From Deltaproteobacteria bacterium (lineage in GTDB: Bacteria > Desulfobacterota > Binatia > UTPRO1), in contig JADYZW010000044.1 in assembly GCA_020852955.1 (NCBI GenBank), positions 62,001 through 126,000 of the forward strand: DNA of 64,000 nt, in the 5' to 3' direction. Every line of letters begins with the position of its first letter. The first letter of the stretch is position 1. Below, piece by piece: positions 41,462-50,130 of this stretch. The translations under genes were made by a program, and so were the position numbers. The notes below the pieces were generated by a model. The model ran no database searches. It was not told where the DNA came from and was given only the letters and a program-made list of their open reading frames with translations.

Positions 41462-43690
41462 TCAGATCAGCGGCGTGTCACGCGCAGCCGGGCGCGCGAG
41501 CCCGAGATCCTCGAACATCCACGCCGGGCGCGAATCGAACTCGTCGCGCCGCACCTCGGTCAGCACGTCGTCGAGTGCGCACACCCCGGCACGCACCTTC
41601 TCCATCGCGTCCCAGTAGAGCGTCGTCATGCCGCACGTCTCGACCGCCATGCGCTTCAACGCCTCCGCCGTCGCGCCCTTGGTCGCGATCATTTTCCGCA
41701 TGGCTTCGTCGGGAACGCAGATCTCGTGGGTGCCGACGCGGCCGCGGAAGCCGATGTCGTTGCAGCGCCCACAGCCGCGGGCGCGGTAGAGCGTGAGCGG
41801 CGTTCCGGGATCGACGCCGACCAGCAGCCGCTCCCGCGCATCCGGCTCATAGGCGTCCCTGCACTCGCGGCAAAGCCGGCGCAGCAGGCGCTGGGCGCAG
41901 ACCAGCACGAGCGACGAGCTCACCATGAACGGCTCGATCCCCATCTCGACCAGCCGCACGATCGTCGACGTGGCGTCGTTGGTGTGGAGCGTCGAGAGCA
42001 GCACGTGGCCCGTGAGCGCCGCCTCGACCGCGATCTCGGCGGTCTCGAGATCGCGGATCTCGCCGACCAGGATCACGTCCGGATCCTGGCGCAGATAGCT
42101 CCGGAGCGCGCGCTGGAAGGTGAGGCCGATCTCGCGGTTCACCTGCATCTGGTTGATACCCGGGAGCGTGTACTCGATCGGGTCCTCGGCCGTCTGGATG
42201 TTGAGGTCGGGACGCTGGATCTCGTTCAACGCCGCGTAGAGCGTCATCGACTTCCCGGACCCCGTCGGCCCGACGTGCAGGATCATCCCGTACGGCGTCG
42301 CGAGCTTCTCGTGGTAGAGCGTCAGGTGCCGGGGCGAGAACCCGAGGTCGGTGAGCGGTAGCACCGCCTTCTTCTTGTCGAGGATGCGCATCACGACCTT
42401 CTCGCCGTGGTGCATGGGCGCGGTCGCGACGCGGAGGTCGACGTCGAGCCCCTTCGACGAGAACTTCTTGAAGGCGATGCGGCCGTCTTGCGGAAGGCGG
42501 CGCTCGACGATGTCGAGCTGCGCCATGATCTTGATGCGCGAGACGAGCGGATGAATGAGGCGCGCCTGCGGGAAGCGGTTCACGACCCGCATGTTGCCGT
42601 CGACGCGGTAGCGCACGACGACCTCGCTCTCCCGGGGCTCGATGTGGACGTCCGAGGCGCCCATCGCGTGGGCGTTCTCGATGAGCTGGTTCACGAGCCG
42701 GATGACCGGACCCGACTTCTCATCGGCGGCGGCCGCGACCGCGACCTCCACCGCGGCGGGCATCGCGATGGCGCCGTTGTCGGCGGCCACGATCGCGGCG
42801 GCGCCGGGCGTCGCCTGCCCGGCGGCGGCGCCGTCGAAGACCGCCGCGATGTTCGCCGGCTCGGTGACGCCGACCTCGAGCTTGCCGCTCGTCCCGCCGA
42901 CCCGGCGCAAGATCTGCTGGAGCTCCCAGTTGAGCGGGTCGCTCATGACGAAGGAGCGGCCGCCGGCCGCGTCGCGCACGGCGGCAACATGGTTCGCCTT
43001 GCAGAACGGCGCCGGCAGGACCCCGAGCGCGATCGCGTCGGCCTCCAGACGGCCGCGATACGGCAGCTGGAGGAACGCGGCGAGCTCCTCGGCGATCTTC
43101 GCGGGCGTGGTGCCGATCTCCTCGGCGACGCCGTAGATCTCGAGCGGCGCCAGCTGGCTCAGGCGCTGCGCCTGCGCGGGCGCGAGGCCGAGCTCGTCGG
43201 CGAGGTGCTGCTTGAAGCGCATGACGTTCGACGACGCGCCGGTCTTGGGGGTGGCCTTCTGGCGCTCGAGATCACGGAACCAGGCGTTGGTCTTGACGTG
43301 CGCGGCGACCTTCTCGAGGAGGTCGCCGTCGGCGACCGGCTTCGTCAGGCACTCGACGGCCCCGAGCGCGACCGCCCGCGTCGTGTCGCTCGCTTCCTCG
43401 GCGCCGCCGAGCAGCACCACCGGCAGGTACGAGAGTTCCTTGCTCTCCTGGAGCTTCGCACAGACGGCGTAGCCGTCGACGTCCGCCATCGCGACGTCGA
43501 GGAGGAGCAGGTCGGGGCGGACGGTCGAGATCACGCGCAGCGCGCGCTCGCCGCTCTCGGCGATCATGACGTCGTACCCGGCATCGCCGAGGAGCGCCTC
43601 GAGGGACTGCAGCACCTCGAGATCGTCGTCGACGCAGAGCACGAGCGCCGGAAGGCTGTTGGCCGCTGGCGCCTGCCGCGGAACGCTCAT
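41462..43690 (-). CDS. Receiver-domain/type IV pilus or type II secretion ATPase fusion (PilB/GspE-like)
   Basis: A 742-residue protein. Residues ~14-130 are a CheY-like receiver with acid pair Asp21-Asp23, phospho-site Asp65 (LLLLDVAMADVDGY) and Lys of CLTKPVAD. Residues ~150-300 are a GspE N-terminal domain. The ATPase has Walker A GPTGSGKSMTLYAA (~475), AEDPIEYTLPGI, Walker B DPDVILVGEIRDLETAE, the His box GHVLLSTLHTNDA and the Zn site CRECRDAY...CGRCND (~611-645). It should drive pilus or secretion assembly, directly gated by phosphorylation. Seven bases separate it from the HDOD gene. Confidence 0.88.
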   Translation of the reverse strand: MSVPRQAPAANSLPALVLCVDDDLEVLQSLEALLGDAGYDVMIAESGERALRVISTVRPDLLLLDVAMADVDGYAVCAKLQESKELSYLPVVLLGGAEEASDTTRAVALGAVECLTKPVADGDLLEKVAAHVKTNAWFRDLERQKATPKTGASSNVMRFKQHLADELGLAPAQAQRLSQLAPLEIYGVAEEIGTTPAKIAEELAAFLQLPYRGRLEADAIALGVLPAPFCKANHVAAVRDAAGGRSFVMSDPLNWELQQILRRVGGTSGKLEVGVTEPANIAAVFDGAAAGQATPGAAAIVAADNGAIAMPAAVEVAVAAAADEKSGPVIRLVNQLIENAHAMGASDVHIEPRESEVVVRYRVDGNMRVVNRFPQARLIHPLVSRIKIMAQLDIVERRLPQDGRIAFKKFSSKGLDVDLRVATAPMHHGEKVVMRILDKKKAVLPLTDLGFSPRHLTLYHEKLATPYGMILHVGPTGSGKSMTLYAALNEIQRPDLNIQTAEDPIEYTLPGINQMQVNREIGLTFQRALRSYLRQDPDVILVGEIRDLETAEIAVEAALTGHVLLSTLHTNDATSTIVRLVEMGIEPFMVSSSLVLVCAQRLLRRLCRECRDAYEPDARERLLVGVDPGTPLTLYRARGCGRCNDIGFRGRVGTHEICVPDEAMRKMIATKGATAEALKRMAVETCGMTTLYWDAMEKVRAGVCALDDVLTEVRRDEFDSRPAWMFEDLGLARPAARDTPLI

Positions 43691-43697
43691 CGTCGCC

Positions 43698-44507
43698 TCA
43701 GTCGAAGAGGTGGCGCTCGCTCTCGAAGAGCACGCGCACGCGTTCGGCTGCGGCTACCAGCTCGGCGTCGAGCCCGTCCGTTGCCGCATCCTCCGCCGAA
43801 TCCGGGTGCGCCAGCGAGCCGTAGCCGATCTCCATGGCGATGCGGTCGGCGCGCGCGACGCACGCCGCGAGCGGCGGCGGATTGGCCGCGTGGTGTCCCC
43901 GGATGCCCTCAACGATGTCGGCCTCGAGGCCCCACTTCTCGGCGAGGCGCCCGCCGACCTCGGCGTGCGTAGTGCCGAAGAGACTGCGCTCGGTCGTCTC
44001 GTCGAAGACGCCGAGCGTCGCGAACGCCTCCGGGTTCGACAGGTGCATCACGAGCTTCCCGATGTCGTGCAGGAGACCCGCGATGAACGCGTCGCCGGCC
44101 GCCACGCCGCCGGTCGTTTTGCCGATCTCGTCCGCTGCGAGCGCCGTCGCGAGCGAATGCGCCCAGAGCAACTGCGCGACGCGATCGGCGGCGCGATACG
44201 CCGCTCGCGCCGACGCCGCGATCAAGATGCGGCGGAGCGCGCGGATCCCGACGGTCGCGATCGCCTCCTGCAACGTCCGCGGCGGCTGCCGGCGGAGATA
44301 GGTTACCGAGCGCGACATCGCGAGCACGCGCGCCGCGAGCGCCGGATCGGTCGCGACGACGCGGGCGAGGTCGTCCGAGCTGCTGTCGGGATCGCGCGCG
44401 AGCGTGAGGGCACGCGCCGCGGCGGCGGGTAGCGGGGGCAGGTCGCAGGTCGTCGCGATGTCGTCGACGAGCCCGCTCAGGTTGGAATCCATCGCGGAGT
44501 CGATCAT
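43698..44507 (-). CDS. HDOD domain signalling protein
   Basis: A 269-residue HDOD protein. DLPPLPAAAARALTLARDP and LARVVATDPALAARVLAMS are the N-terminal hallmarks, then LLWAHSLATALAADEIG, AGLLHDIGKLVMHLS and EKWGLEADIVEGIRGHHAAN. HDOD proteins are regulatory relatives of HD hydrolases, often linked to pilus motility and cyclic-di-GMP signalling. It is immediately upstream of the receiver-PilB fusion on the same strand, fitting a common circuit. Start uncertain (44507 or 44492). Confidence 0.85.
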   Translation of the reverse strand: MIDSAMDSNLSGLVDDIATTCDLPPLPAAAARALTLARDPDSSSDDLARVVATDPALAARVLAMSRSVTYLRRQPPRTLQEAIATVGIRALRRILIAASARAAYRAADRVAQLLWAHSLATALAADEIGKTTGGVAAGDAFIAGLLHDIGKLVMHLSNPEAFATLGVFDETTERSLFGTTHAEVGGRLAEKWGLEADIVEGIRGHHAANPPPLAACVARADRIAMEIGYGSLAHPDSAEDAATDGLDAELVAAAERVRVLFESERHLFD

Positions 44508-44685
44508 TGGCCGAACGCAAAGCAACCGACGTGCCCGGCTCCGCGGCGGTTGGAACTCCCTACGCAACTTCCTGGAATCCCGCACAGACCGCGACGAGCA
44601 TATGCGATCGGCAGCGTCGCGGACCGGACGGTCTCGTACAGATCCGAACGGCGGCGAACGGGGCGCGGGTCAGCCATTGCTCTCC

Positions 44686-45243
44686 CTACCTTCCCTTGTG
44701 TCCGCCACCGCCGTGGCCTCGGTCGCCGCCGCCATGATCCCGGCCACCGCCGCCCCGGTCGCCACCGCCGCCCTTGCCGCCCCCGCCGCCCTTGCCGCCA
44801 CCGCCGCCCTTGTCGCCACCGCCGCCCTTGTCGCCACCGCCGCCCTTGCCGCCCCCGCCATCGGCGGTCTCGTCTTTGGCGTGCCGCTCTTCCCCCGCGT
44901 CCCAGAAGTGCTTCGAGCAACCCATCATCGGCGCGCGTGGATCCCTCGGATCGTCCTTCAGCCAGACGTACGCGCCACCCGAGGGACAGGTCGGCATGCC
45001 GCTCATGTAACCGCTGTCCACGAGCTCCTTGGTCGTGAGGCACGCCTTCCCGGTCTCGGCGATGCAGGCGTGGGCCGCCTCCTCGACGTTGTGGCGGTTC
45101 GCAATGCACTGCGCGTCACGTCCGCGCTCGGTGTACGACGCGTACTGCGGAATGCCGATCGCGGCCAGCACGCCGACCAGCGACACCGCGACCAGCACCT
45201 CGACGAGCGTCGTCCCGCCGCGCCCGCGACCCACGGTGGTCAT
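44686..45243 (-). CDS. Type IV pilin/pseudopilin-like protein with Gly-rich repeat tail
   Basis: A 185-residue prepilin. The class III signal is visible: GRGRGG cut before TTLVEVLVAVSLVGVLAAIG, with Glu at +5 and the long hydrophobic helix. The globular part has paired Cys (DAQCIANRHN, EAAHACIAETGKACL, MPTCPSGGAYVWL). From ~residue 120 the chain is (GGGGDK)n-like, then Gly/His/Arg, unlike normal pilins. The start at 45243 is fixed by an ATGA overlap with the upstream small membrane protein. Confidence 0.82.
   Translation of the reverse strand: MTTVGRGRGGTTLVEVLVAVSLVGVLAAIGIPQYASYTERGRDAQCIANRHNVEEAAHACIAETGKACLTTKELVDSGYMSGMPTCPSGGAYVWLKDDPRDPRAPMMGCSKHFWDAGEERHAKDETADGGGGKGGGGDKGGGGDKGGGGGKGGGGGKGGGGDRGGGGRDHGGGDRGHGGGGHKGR
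44773..44858. repeat. 18-bp tandem repeats encoding the Gly-rich pilin tail
   Basis: Units CTTGYCGCCMCCGCCGCC at 44773-44790, 44791-44808, 44809-44826, 44827-44844 and a partial, diverged fifth at 44845-44858. Units 3 and 4 are identical; the others differ at one or two positions. Each codes six residues such as GGGGDK on the minus strand. Confidence 0.8.
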
Positions 45244-45713
45244 TCGCGTACCTCCGGGGCGCGCTGCGCCGTGCTCACGCGCAGCGAGCGCAGGCTGTGC
45301 GCCGCCGGGTTCGGACATTCGACGATCGTGTCGTCGTCGGTATGGCTCACGACGTACGGACGCTGCGTCAGCGGTTCGACCATCTCTCCCCCTCGGTACG
45401 CGCCATACTGGAGCAGGCTCGAGATCTTCCAGAGGGTGTCGATGCACGCGTCGGTTTCCTCGTCGGTCTCCGCGACGCCGATCCGGATCGACGGGGTCGC
45501 CTTGAACGCGCTGCGGAGCGCCGGCAGCTGGGTTACGAAGACGACGAGACACACCACCGCGACGATCGGCCCGGTGAACCGGCGCGGCGGCGGCGCGGGG
45601 GCCGCGTTCGGAGCCGGGGCTTCGACGTTCTCGCGAATGGCCGCCGCCGCGAGATCGTCGGCGGCCCTCAAGTCTTCCCGGAAAGCATCGCCGTGCCCAC
45701 CCTGGTCCGTCAT
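45240..45713 (-). CDS. Single-pass membrane protein coupled to the pilin gene
   Basis: Not recognised. 157 residues: an acidic/Ala-rich N-terminus, a proline stretch (APAPNAAPAPPPRRF), one membrane helix (GPIVAVVCLVVFVTQLP), then a soluble domain with DACIDTLWKISSLLQYG, YVVSHTDDDTIVECPN. The C-terminal domain (one Cys pair, IVECPNPAAH) recalls the globular part of pilin-like proteins but there is no prepilin signal. Its stop overlaps the pilin start (ATGA), so it may help in pilin export or form part of the pilus base. Confidence 0.6.
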   Translation of the reverse strand: MTDQGGHGDAFREDLRAADDLAAAAIRENVEAPAPNAAPAPPPRRFTGPIVAVVCLVVFVTQLPALRSAFKATPSIRIGVAETDEETDACIDTLWKISSLLQYGAYRGGEMVEPLTQRPYVVSHTDDDTIVECPNPAAHSLRSLRVSTAQRAPEVRE

Positions 45714-46028
45714 GCGTGCCTCCTCCGCGTCGTGGTATCGGCAGTCGCGCGCTGCTCCTTGACGGAACGCCGCCGCTGCGAACGCCTGCCGCCGTCCTGC
45801 CATGCGACCTAGCGGGCGATCTGCGACCCGCGCCGCCTCGGGAAGTGCCGCGGGAGGCGCCCGGCCCGTCGCACCGTACCGCGGCGGCGCTCGGGCACGG
45901 CGCGGTATCCGCGCTCACAGGGCCTTCGCCAGGTAGAGGCTGAGCGTCCCGAGCACGGCGACCGCCCCTCAAGTGCCGATCCGGAGCCGCCGATATTCCT
46001 TGCCGAGAGTTCCGGGCTCGGCCACGCC
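45714..46028. other. Divergent intergenic region (315 bases)
   Basis: Separates the membrane protein/pilin genes (-) from the sensor kinase (+) and should contain promoters for both. I see no clear -35/-10 pair, dyad or RNA. A 17-codon minus-strand frame ending at 45918 (GAVAVLGTLSLYLAKAL) looks like the end of a lost membrane protein but has no start. Confidence 0.4.
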
Positions 46029-47879
46029 ATGACCGTCTTTCCAGCACCGGCGCGCGCGCCGTCCGCAGCGGAGCACGCCGCATGGCGGACGGCGTACTGG
46101 GCCGAGCAGGCCCGCATCGTCGAGCAACGGCTGCCGGCGACGACGGCCACCTACCTCGCGATGATCGCGTTCGCGATCGGGATCGAGATGAGCTTTCCCG
46201 AGCGTCGGCCGACCGCGCTCGCCTTCTACGGGATCCACGGCGCCGTGTCGGCGTTCTGGCTCGCCGTCGTCCGACTGCGGCCCGCCGGCGTCCGCGTCGA
46301 CATCGCGGCCGTCGCCATGGCGGTGTCGTGGAGCGCGGTCTTGACCGCCTACACGTCCGTCGTGGTCCCGAACCCCGAGCGGCTCGGCAGCGGCCAGATC
46401 TGCCTCCTCTACGGTCTCTTCTTCTTCCTACCCTGGCGCTGGACGCACCAGCTCGCGGTGTCGGTCGCGGCCCTCCTGGGAATTGCGGTGACGGCGTTCG
46501 TCGCCACCAACGCCGAGCAGCTGGCGTACGGCTTCGTCGTCGTCCTGACGGGCGCCGTGACGTCGGTCGGAGGCGTCGTCTACCTCGACCGGTACCGCTT
46601 CGACGGCTTCGTCCGTACCGCGCAACTGACGCGCGCCTCGCGCGAGAAGGAAGAGGAGGCGGAGATCGCGGCCGCGCTGCTGAAAGTGTCGCAGACTCTG
46701 AGCGAGCGGGTGAACCAGCCGGATCTGCTCGCGCACCTGACACGCGTCGCCGTGCAGACGATCGGATGCGACTGGGGCACCACCTTCGCATTGCACGAGC
46801 GCGACGGGGTCTACCGCCTGGCCGGCCTGTACGGCGAGCCTCCGGGCGTGCGGGAGGAGATCGAGATCGCCGATTTCGACGAGCGCAATCTGCCGCTCGT
46901 CCGCGTGCTCGCACCCGGCGTCTTGATCGAGCTGCCCGACGCGCGGGAGCAGCGCCTCATTCCGCCGGCGCTCCTCGCGCGCTGGGGCGTCACCTCCCAG
47001 CTGGTCGCGCCCATCGCGCTCGGCGGCCGTGTGGTCGGGGCGGTGAACCTCGCGCACAGCCAGCGCCTCGGCCCATTTTCGGCGCGCGAGCGTCGGCTCG
47101 CGCAAGGCATCGTCCACGCAGCCGCGCTCGCCCTCGCGAGCTCCGCCCTCATCAACGACCTGCGCGCCGCCAACACGTTGCGCTCGGAGTTCGTGTCGAC
47201 GATGTCGCACGAACTGCGCACGCCGCTCAACGTCATCATCGGCTTCGCGGAGATGGCGCGCGACGACGAGCTGCTGGAGGGCGAACGGCGCGGCGTGCTG
47301 CAGCGCATCGAAGAGGCCGGACGCGATCTGCTGCGGCTCATCGAGGACACCCTCGCGATGGGCCGCATCGAATCCGGACGCGACCGCGTCGAGCTCGAGC
47401 CGGTCGGCCTGCCGGAGCTCTGGACGCGCCTGCGGCGGGACTGCGCGGGGCTTCCCAGGAAGGACGCCGTCATCCTCGACTGGCGGCCGCTCGACGCCGC
47501 CGCGGCGCTCGTCACCGACGCGCGCAAGCTGACGGTCGTGACCCGCAACCTCGTGCACAACGCGCTCAAGTTTACGGAGGCCGGTTGGGTGCGCGTCCAT
47601 GGCGAGGTCACCGACGGCGCCTTCGTGCTCGCGGTGAGCGATACCGGCATCGGCATCGAGCCGCACGACCACGCGACCGTGTTCGAGATGTTCCGCCAGG
47701 GCGACGGCTCGGACACCCGGCGCTTCGGGGGCACCGGACTCGGCCTCCACATCGTCAAGCGCTACGTCGAGCAGCTCGGCGGCGCCGTCGAGCTGGCGAG
47801 CACGCCGGGCATCGGCAGCCGCTTCACGGTTCGCCTCCCGCTCCGCCCCGAGGGCGGCGCAGCACCCGACGCGGGGTGA
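46029..47879 (+). CDS. Membrane-bound GAF sensor histidine kinase
   Basis: A 616-residue kinase. Residues ~38-187 form about six membrane helices; ~215-375 is a GAF domain (LAHLTRVAVQTIGCDWGTTF, VAPIALGGRVVGAVNLAHS); HisKA carries His394 in STMSHELRTPLNVIIGFAEM; the ATPase domain has LVHNALKFTEAG (N box), VSDTGIGIEP (G1), FRQGDGSDTRRFGGTGLGLH (F/G2). No receiver or cognate regulator adjoins. The nearby pilus genes run divergently. Start at 46029 is the first ATG after a stop. Confidence 0.9.
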   Translation: MTVFPAPARAPSAAEHAAWRTAYWAEQARIVEQRLPATTATYLAMIAFAIGIEMSFPERRPTALAFYGIHGAVSAFWLAVVRLRPAGVRVDIAAVAMAVSWSAVLTAYTSVVVPNPERLGSGQICLLYGLFFFLPWRWTHQLAVSVAALLGIAVTAFVATNAEQLAYGFVVVLTGAVTSVGGVVYLDRYRFDGFVRTAQLTRASREKEEEAEIAAALLKVSQTLSERVNQPDLLAHLTRVAVQTIGCDWGTTFALHERDGVYRLAGLYGEPPGVREEIEIADFDERNLPLVRVLAPGVLIELPDAREQRLIPPALLARWGVTSQLVAPIALGGRVVGAVNLAHSQRLGPFSARERRLAQGIVHAAALALASSALINDLRAANTLRSEFVSTMSHELRTPLNVIIGFAEMARDDELLEGERRGVLQRIEEAGRDLLRLIEDTLAMGRIESGRDRVELEPVGLPELWTRLRRDCAGLPRKDAVILDWRPLDAAAALVTDARKLTVVTRNLVHNALKFTEAGWVRVHGEVTDGAFVLAVSDTGIGIEPHDHATVFEMFRQGDGSDTRRFGGTGLGLHIVKRYVEQLGGAVELASTPGIGSRFTVRLPLRPEGGAAPDAG

Positions 47880-47939
47880 ATCGGCGCACACGCCCGGTCC
47901 CAACACCGAGCCCGGCCGCGCCGTTGCCGTCGCAGGTCT

Positions 47940-48746
47940 CTAGCCGACCCGCACCGGGAGCCACGGCGCGCGACGCCGCACCAGATCGATCACCCGCTGC
48001 GGCACGAGGCGCATCGCGATCGTCGCGAAACGATTGAAGGCGCCGGGGACGCACTCTGCCTTGCCCGAGAACATCGCGCGGAGCGCCGCATCGGCGACCT
48101 TGCCCGGGTCCATCATCACGCCGAAGCGGCGGGCGCGATCCATGTCGACGACGGTCGGATCGTAGAGGCCGGTGTCGGTCGCACCGGGAGCGAGCGTGGT
48201 GACGGTGACGCCGTAGGGCGCAAGCTCGGAGCGCAGCGCCGCAGCGAACGTGCGGAGGTACGTCTTGGTGCCGCCGTAGTACGCGATGCCGGGAAACGCG
48301 CGCCAGGCGGAGATGCTCGACGTCAGCATGATGCGCCCGCGCCGGCGCGCCCGCATGTCGCGCGCGAAGCGCGTGCAGAGGAGCGAGGGCGTCACGACGT
48401 GGAGCTGGAGCATCGTGTTCGCCCTCGCGGGGTCGGCGTCGGCGACCTCGCCGAAGAAGAACGTGCCGGCGTTCGCGACCAGCACGTCCACGTCGACGCC
48501 GAGCGCGCGCACCGCGGCGTGCAGTTCGCCGGCGGACTCGGGGCGCGCCAGGTCGCAGACGATCGGGTGGACGAGGGTGCCGTGCGCGGCGAAAACCTCG
48601 CGCGCCACCACGTCGAGGCGCTCCCGGTTCTCGCTGACCAGCACGAGCGCGTGGTCGCCACGAACCGCGAGGCGGCGGGCGATCTCACGGCCGATGCCCG
48701 AGCACGCGCCGGTGACGAGAGCGGCCGGCAAGGGCGGCGTCTTCAT
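47940..48746 (-). CDS. Short-chain dehydrogenase/reductase
   Basis: A 268-residue classical SDR. VTGACSGIGREIARRLA binds NAD(P); VLVANAGTFFFGEV is the NAG motif; catalytic Ser in MLTSSISAW, Tyr and Lys in AYYGGTKTYLR. The C-terminal FNRFATIAMRLVPQRVID resembles SDRs acting on lipids (DltE-like). A hydrophobic C-terminus may touch the membrane. Substrate unknown. It starts 26 bases beyond the mini-ferredoxin stop. Confidence 0.87.
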   Translation of the reverse strand: MKTPPLPAALVTGACSGIGREIARRLAVRGDHALVLVSENRERLDVVAREVFAAHGTLVHPIVCDLARPESAGELHAAVRALGVDVDVLVANAGTFFFGEVADADPARANTMLQLHVVTPSLLCTRFARDMRARRRGRIMLTSSISAWRAFPGIAYYGGTKTYLRTFAAALRSELAPYGVTVTTLAPGATDTGLYDPTVVDMDRARRFGVMMDPGKVADAALRAMFSGKAECVPGAFNRFATIAMRLVPQRVIDLVRRRAPWLPVRVG

Positions 48747-48772
48747 GTGCGGCGAACGGCGCGGGGCCGAAA

Positions 48773-48994
48773 TCAATCGTAGAGCTTCGCGACCGTGACC
48801 TTGCCGGGGAAGGCCTGGACGCAGAGGTCGCAGAGCGTACACTCGTCGAGGTTTTCGTCGACGATGCGGAGACTGCCGTCGCCCTTCTGGGCGAAGATGT
48901 TCACCGGACAGACCTCGGTGAGCTTCTTGGCGACGGCGGCGTCCCGGGCAGAGACGGCGTCGACCTCGACGGCGATGAACATCCCGTTCGGCAT
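48773..48994 (-). CDS. Mini-ferredoxin with one [4Fe-4S] cluster
   Basis: A 73-residue ferredoxin. Cys52, Cys55 and Cys58 (CTLCDLC) plus Cys29 (CPVNIF) give the ligands of one cluster of a bacterial 2[4Fe-4S] fold. The Cys expected before Pro63 is Phe62 (QAFP), and the first CxxCxxC motif is absent, so the second cluster is lost. It follows the SucD-like gene by 8 bases, suggesting electron transfer linked to an acyl-CoA reaction. Confidence 0.82.
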   Translation of the reverse strand: MPNGMFIAVEVDAVSARDAAVAKKLTEVCPVNIFAQKGDGSLRIVDENLDECTLCDLCVQAFPGKVTVAKLYD

Positions 48995-49002
48995 CGCGGA
49001 CC

Positions 49003-49911
49003 TCAGTGCCCCGCCTTCGCGAGACGCTCTTTCACGAGTCCCGGAATGTCTTCGATGCGCTCGGCGACCGAGATGCCGGCGGCCTTCATGCGCTCGATCT
49101 TGTCGGCGGTGGTGTCGGCCTTGCCCTCGACGATGGTCCCAGCATGGCCGAAGCGCATGCCGGGCATCTCGTCCATGAAGCGCCCGGCCATGAAGGCGAT
49201 GATCGGAAGGCGCGACGCGTGCTCCCGCACCCAGTCGGCGAGCTCGGCCTCCATACGGCCGCCGGGCTCGGAGTAGATGGCGATGGCTTTGGTCTCGGGA
49301 TCGGCCTCGAAGAGCGGCATCAGCTCGGCGTAGGTCGAGCCGATGATCGCGTCGCCGCCGATCGACACGCAGGTGGATTGGCCGAGGCCGGCGGCGGTCA
49401 GCGTGTTGGCGATCTCGGTGGTCATGCCGCCCGAGCGCGACATGATGCCGATGGGACCCTTGCGGAAGGCGCGCCGCACGTTCACCGCCGGACCGCCGAG
49501 GCCGCCCATCTTGGCCTCGTCGGGCGAGAGCACGCCGAGGCAGTTCGGCCCGATGATGCGGGCGCCGCGGAGTTTCGCGAGCTCGACCATCTGCGCGACG
49601 TCGGCGCGCGGAATGCGCTCGGTCACGATGACGATGAGCTTGACGCCGGCTTCGATCGCCTCGAAGACGGCGTCCTTGGTGAACTTCGGCGGCACCGTGA
49701 CGATCGACCCGTCGACGTGGCGCTTGGTCGTGATGTCGCGGACGCAGTCGTAGACGGGCACGCCGTAGACGTCGCGCCCCGCGCGGCCCGGGGTCACGCC
49801 GCCGACGATCTTGGTGCCGTAGTCGAGGCCCTCGCGCGTCAGGTTCACCGCCTCGCGGCCGGTGATGCCTTGGATGATGACCGTGGTGTCCTTGTTGATG
49901 AGGATCGACAT
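49003..49911 (-). CDS. sucD: Succinyl-CoA ligase alpha-like subunit (SucD/MtkB type)
   Basis: A 302-residue CoA-binding subunit of an ADP/GDP-forming acyl-CoA synthetase. MSILINKDTTVIIQGITGRE, GTKIVGGVTPGRAG, IIGPNCLGVLSPDE, IGIMSRSGGMTTEIA and the active-site phospho-His in MRFGHAGTIVEG are present. Succinate- and malate-specific (MtkB) subunits cannot be separated by eye. The beta subunit gene, normally directly upstream, is missing; upstream lies nirK. Start at 49911 matches the family N-terminus. Confidence 0.88.
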   Translation of the reverse strand: MSILINKDTTVIIQGITGREAVNLTREGLDYGTKIVGGVTPGRAGRDVYGVPVYDCVRDITTKRHVDGSIVTVPPKFTKDAVFEAIEAGVKLIVIVTERIPRADVAQMVELAKLRGARIIGPNCLGVLSPDEAKMGGLGGPAVNVRRAFRKGPIGIMSRSGGMTTEIANTLTAAGLGQSTCVSIGGDAIIGSTYAELMPLFEADPETKAIAIYSEPGGRMEAELADWVREHASRLPIIAFMAGRFMDEMPGMRFGHAGTIVEGKADTTADKIERMKAAGISVAERIEDIPGLVKERLAKAGH

Positions 49912-49986
49912 GCGGTGGCGCGGGAGCCGCGGCGCGGCCGGGTTGAAGTACACGCCGACCCCGGGACCGTCAAGCCGCGCGCCGCG

Positions 49987-50003
49987 CGGGCGGTGGCCGC
50001 CCG
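49987..50003. terminator. Hairpin between nirK and sucD
   Basis: CGGGCGG (49987-49993) / CCGCCCG (49997-50003) with a three-base loop, in the 219-base gap between the nirK stop and the SucD start (both minus strand). The rest of the gap shows nothing clear. Confidence 0.3.
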
Positions 50004-50130
50004 ATGTGCAGCCCGAGCGCCCTTCCCTACCGCCGGCGCGCCCGTCGCGCGGCGCCGGATCGGATCCTCACCGACGAAGATCCCGGCGCACCCCAGCGAG
50101 CCCCGGACCGGCTGCCCTGCGGCCCCGCGC

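Noticed and set aside
45918-45971. A 17-codon hydrophobic minus-strand frame GAVAVLGTLSLYLAKAL
   Set aside because: It resembles the end of a membrane protein but has an in-frame stop just before it and no start codon, so it is at most a relic.
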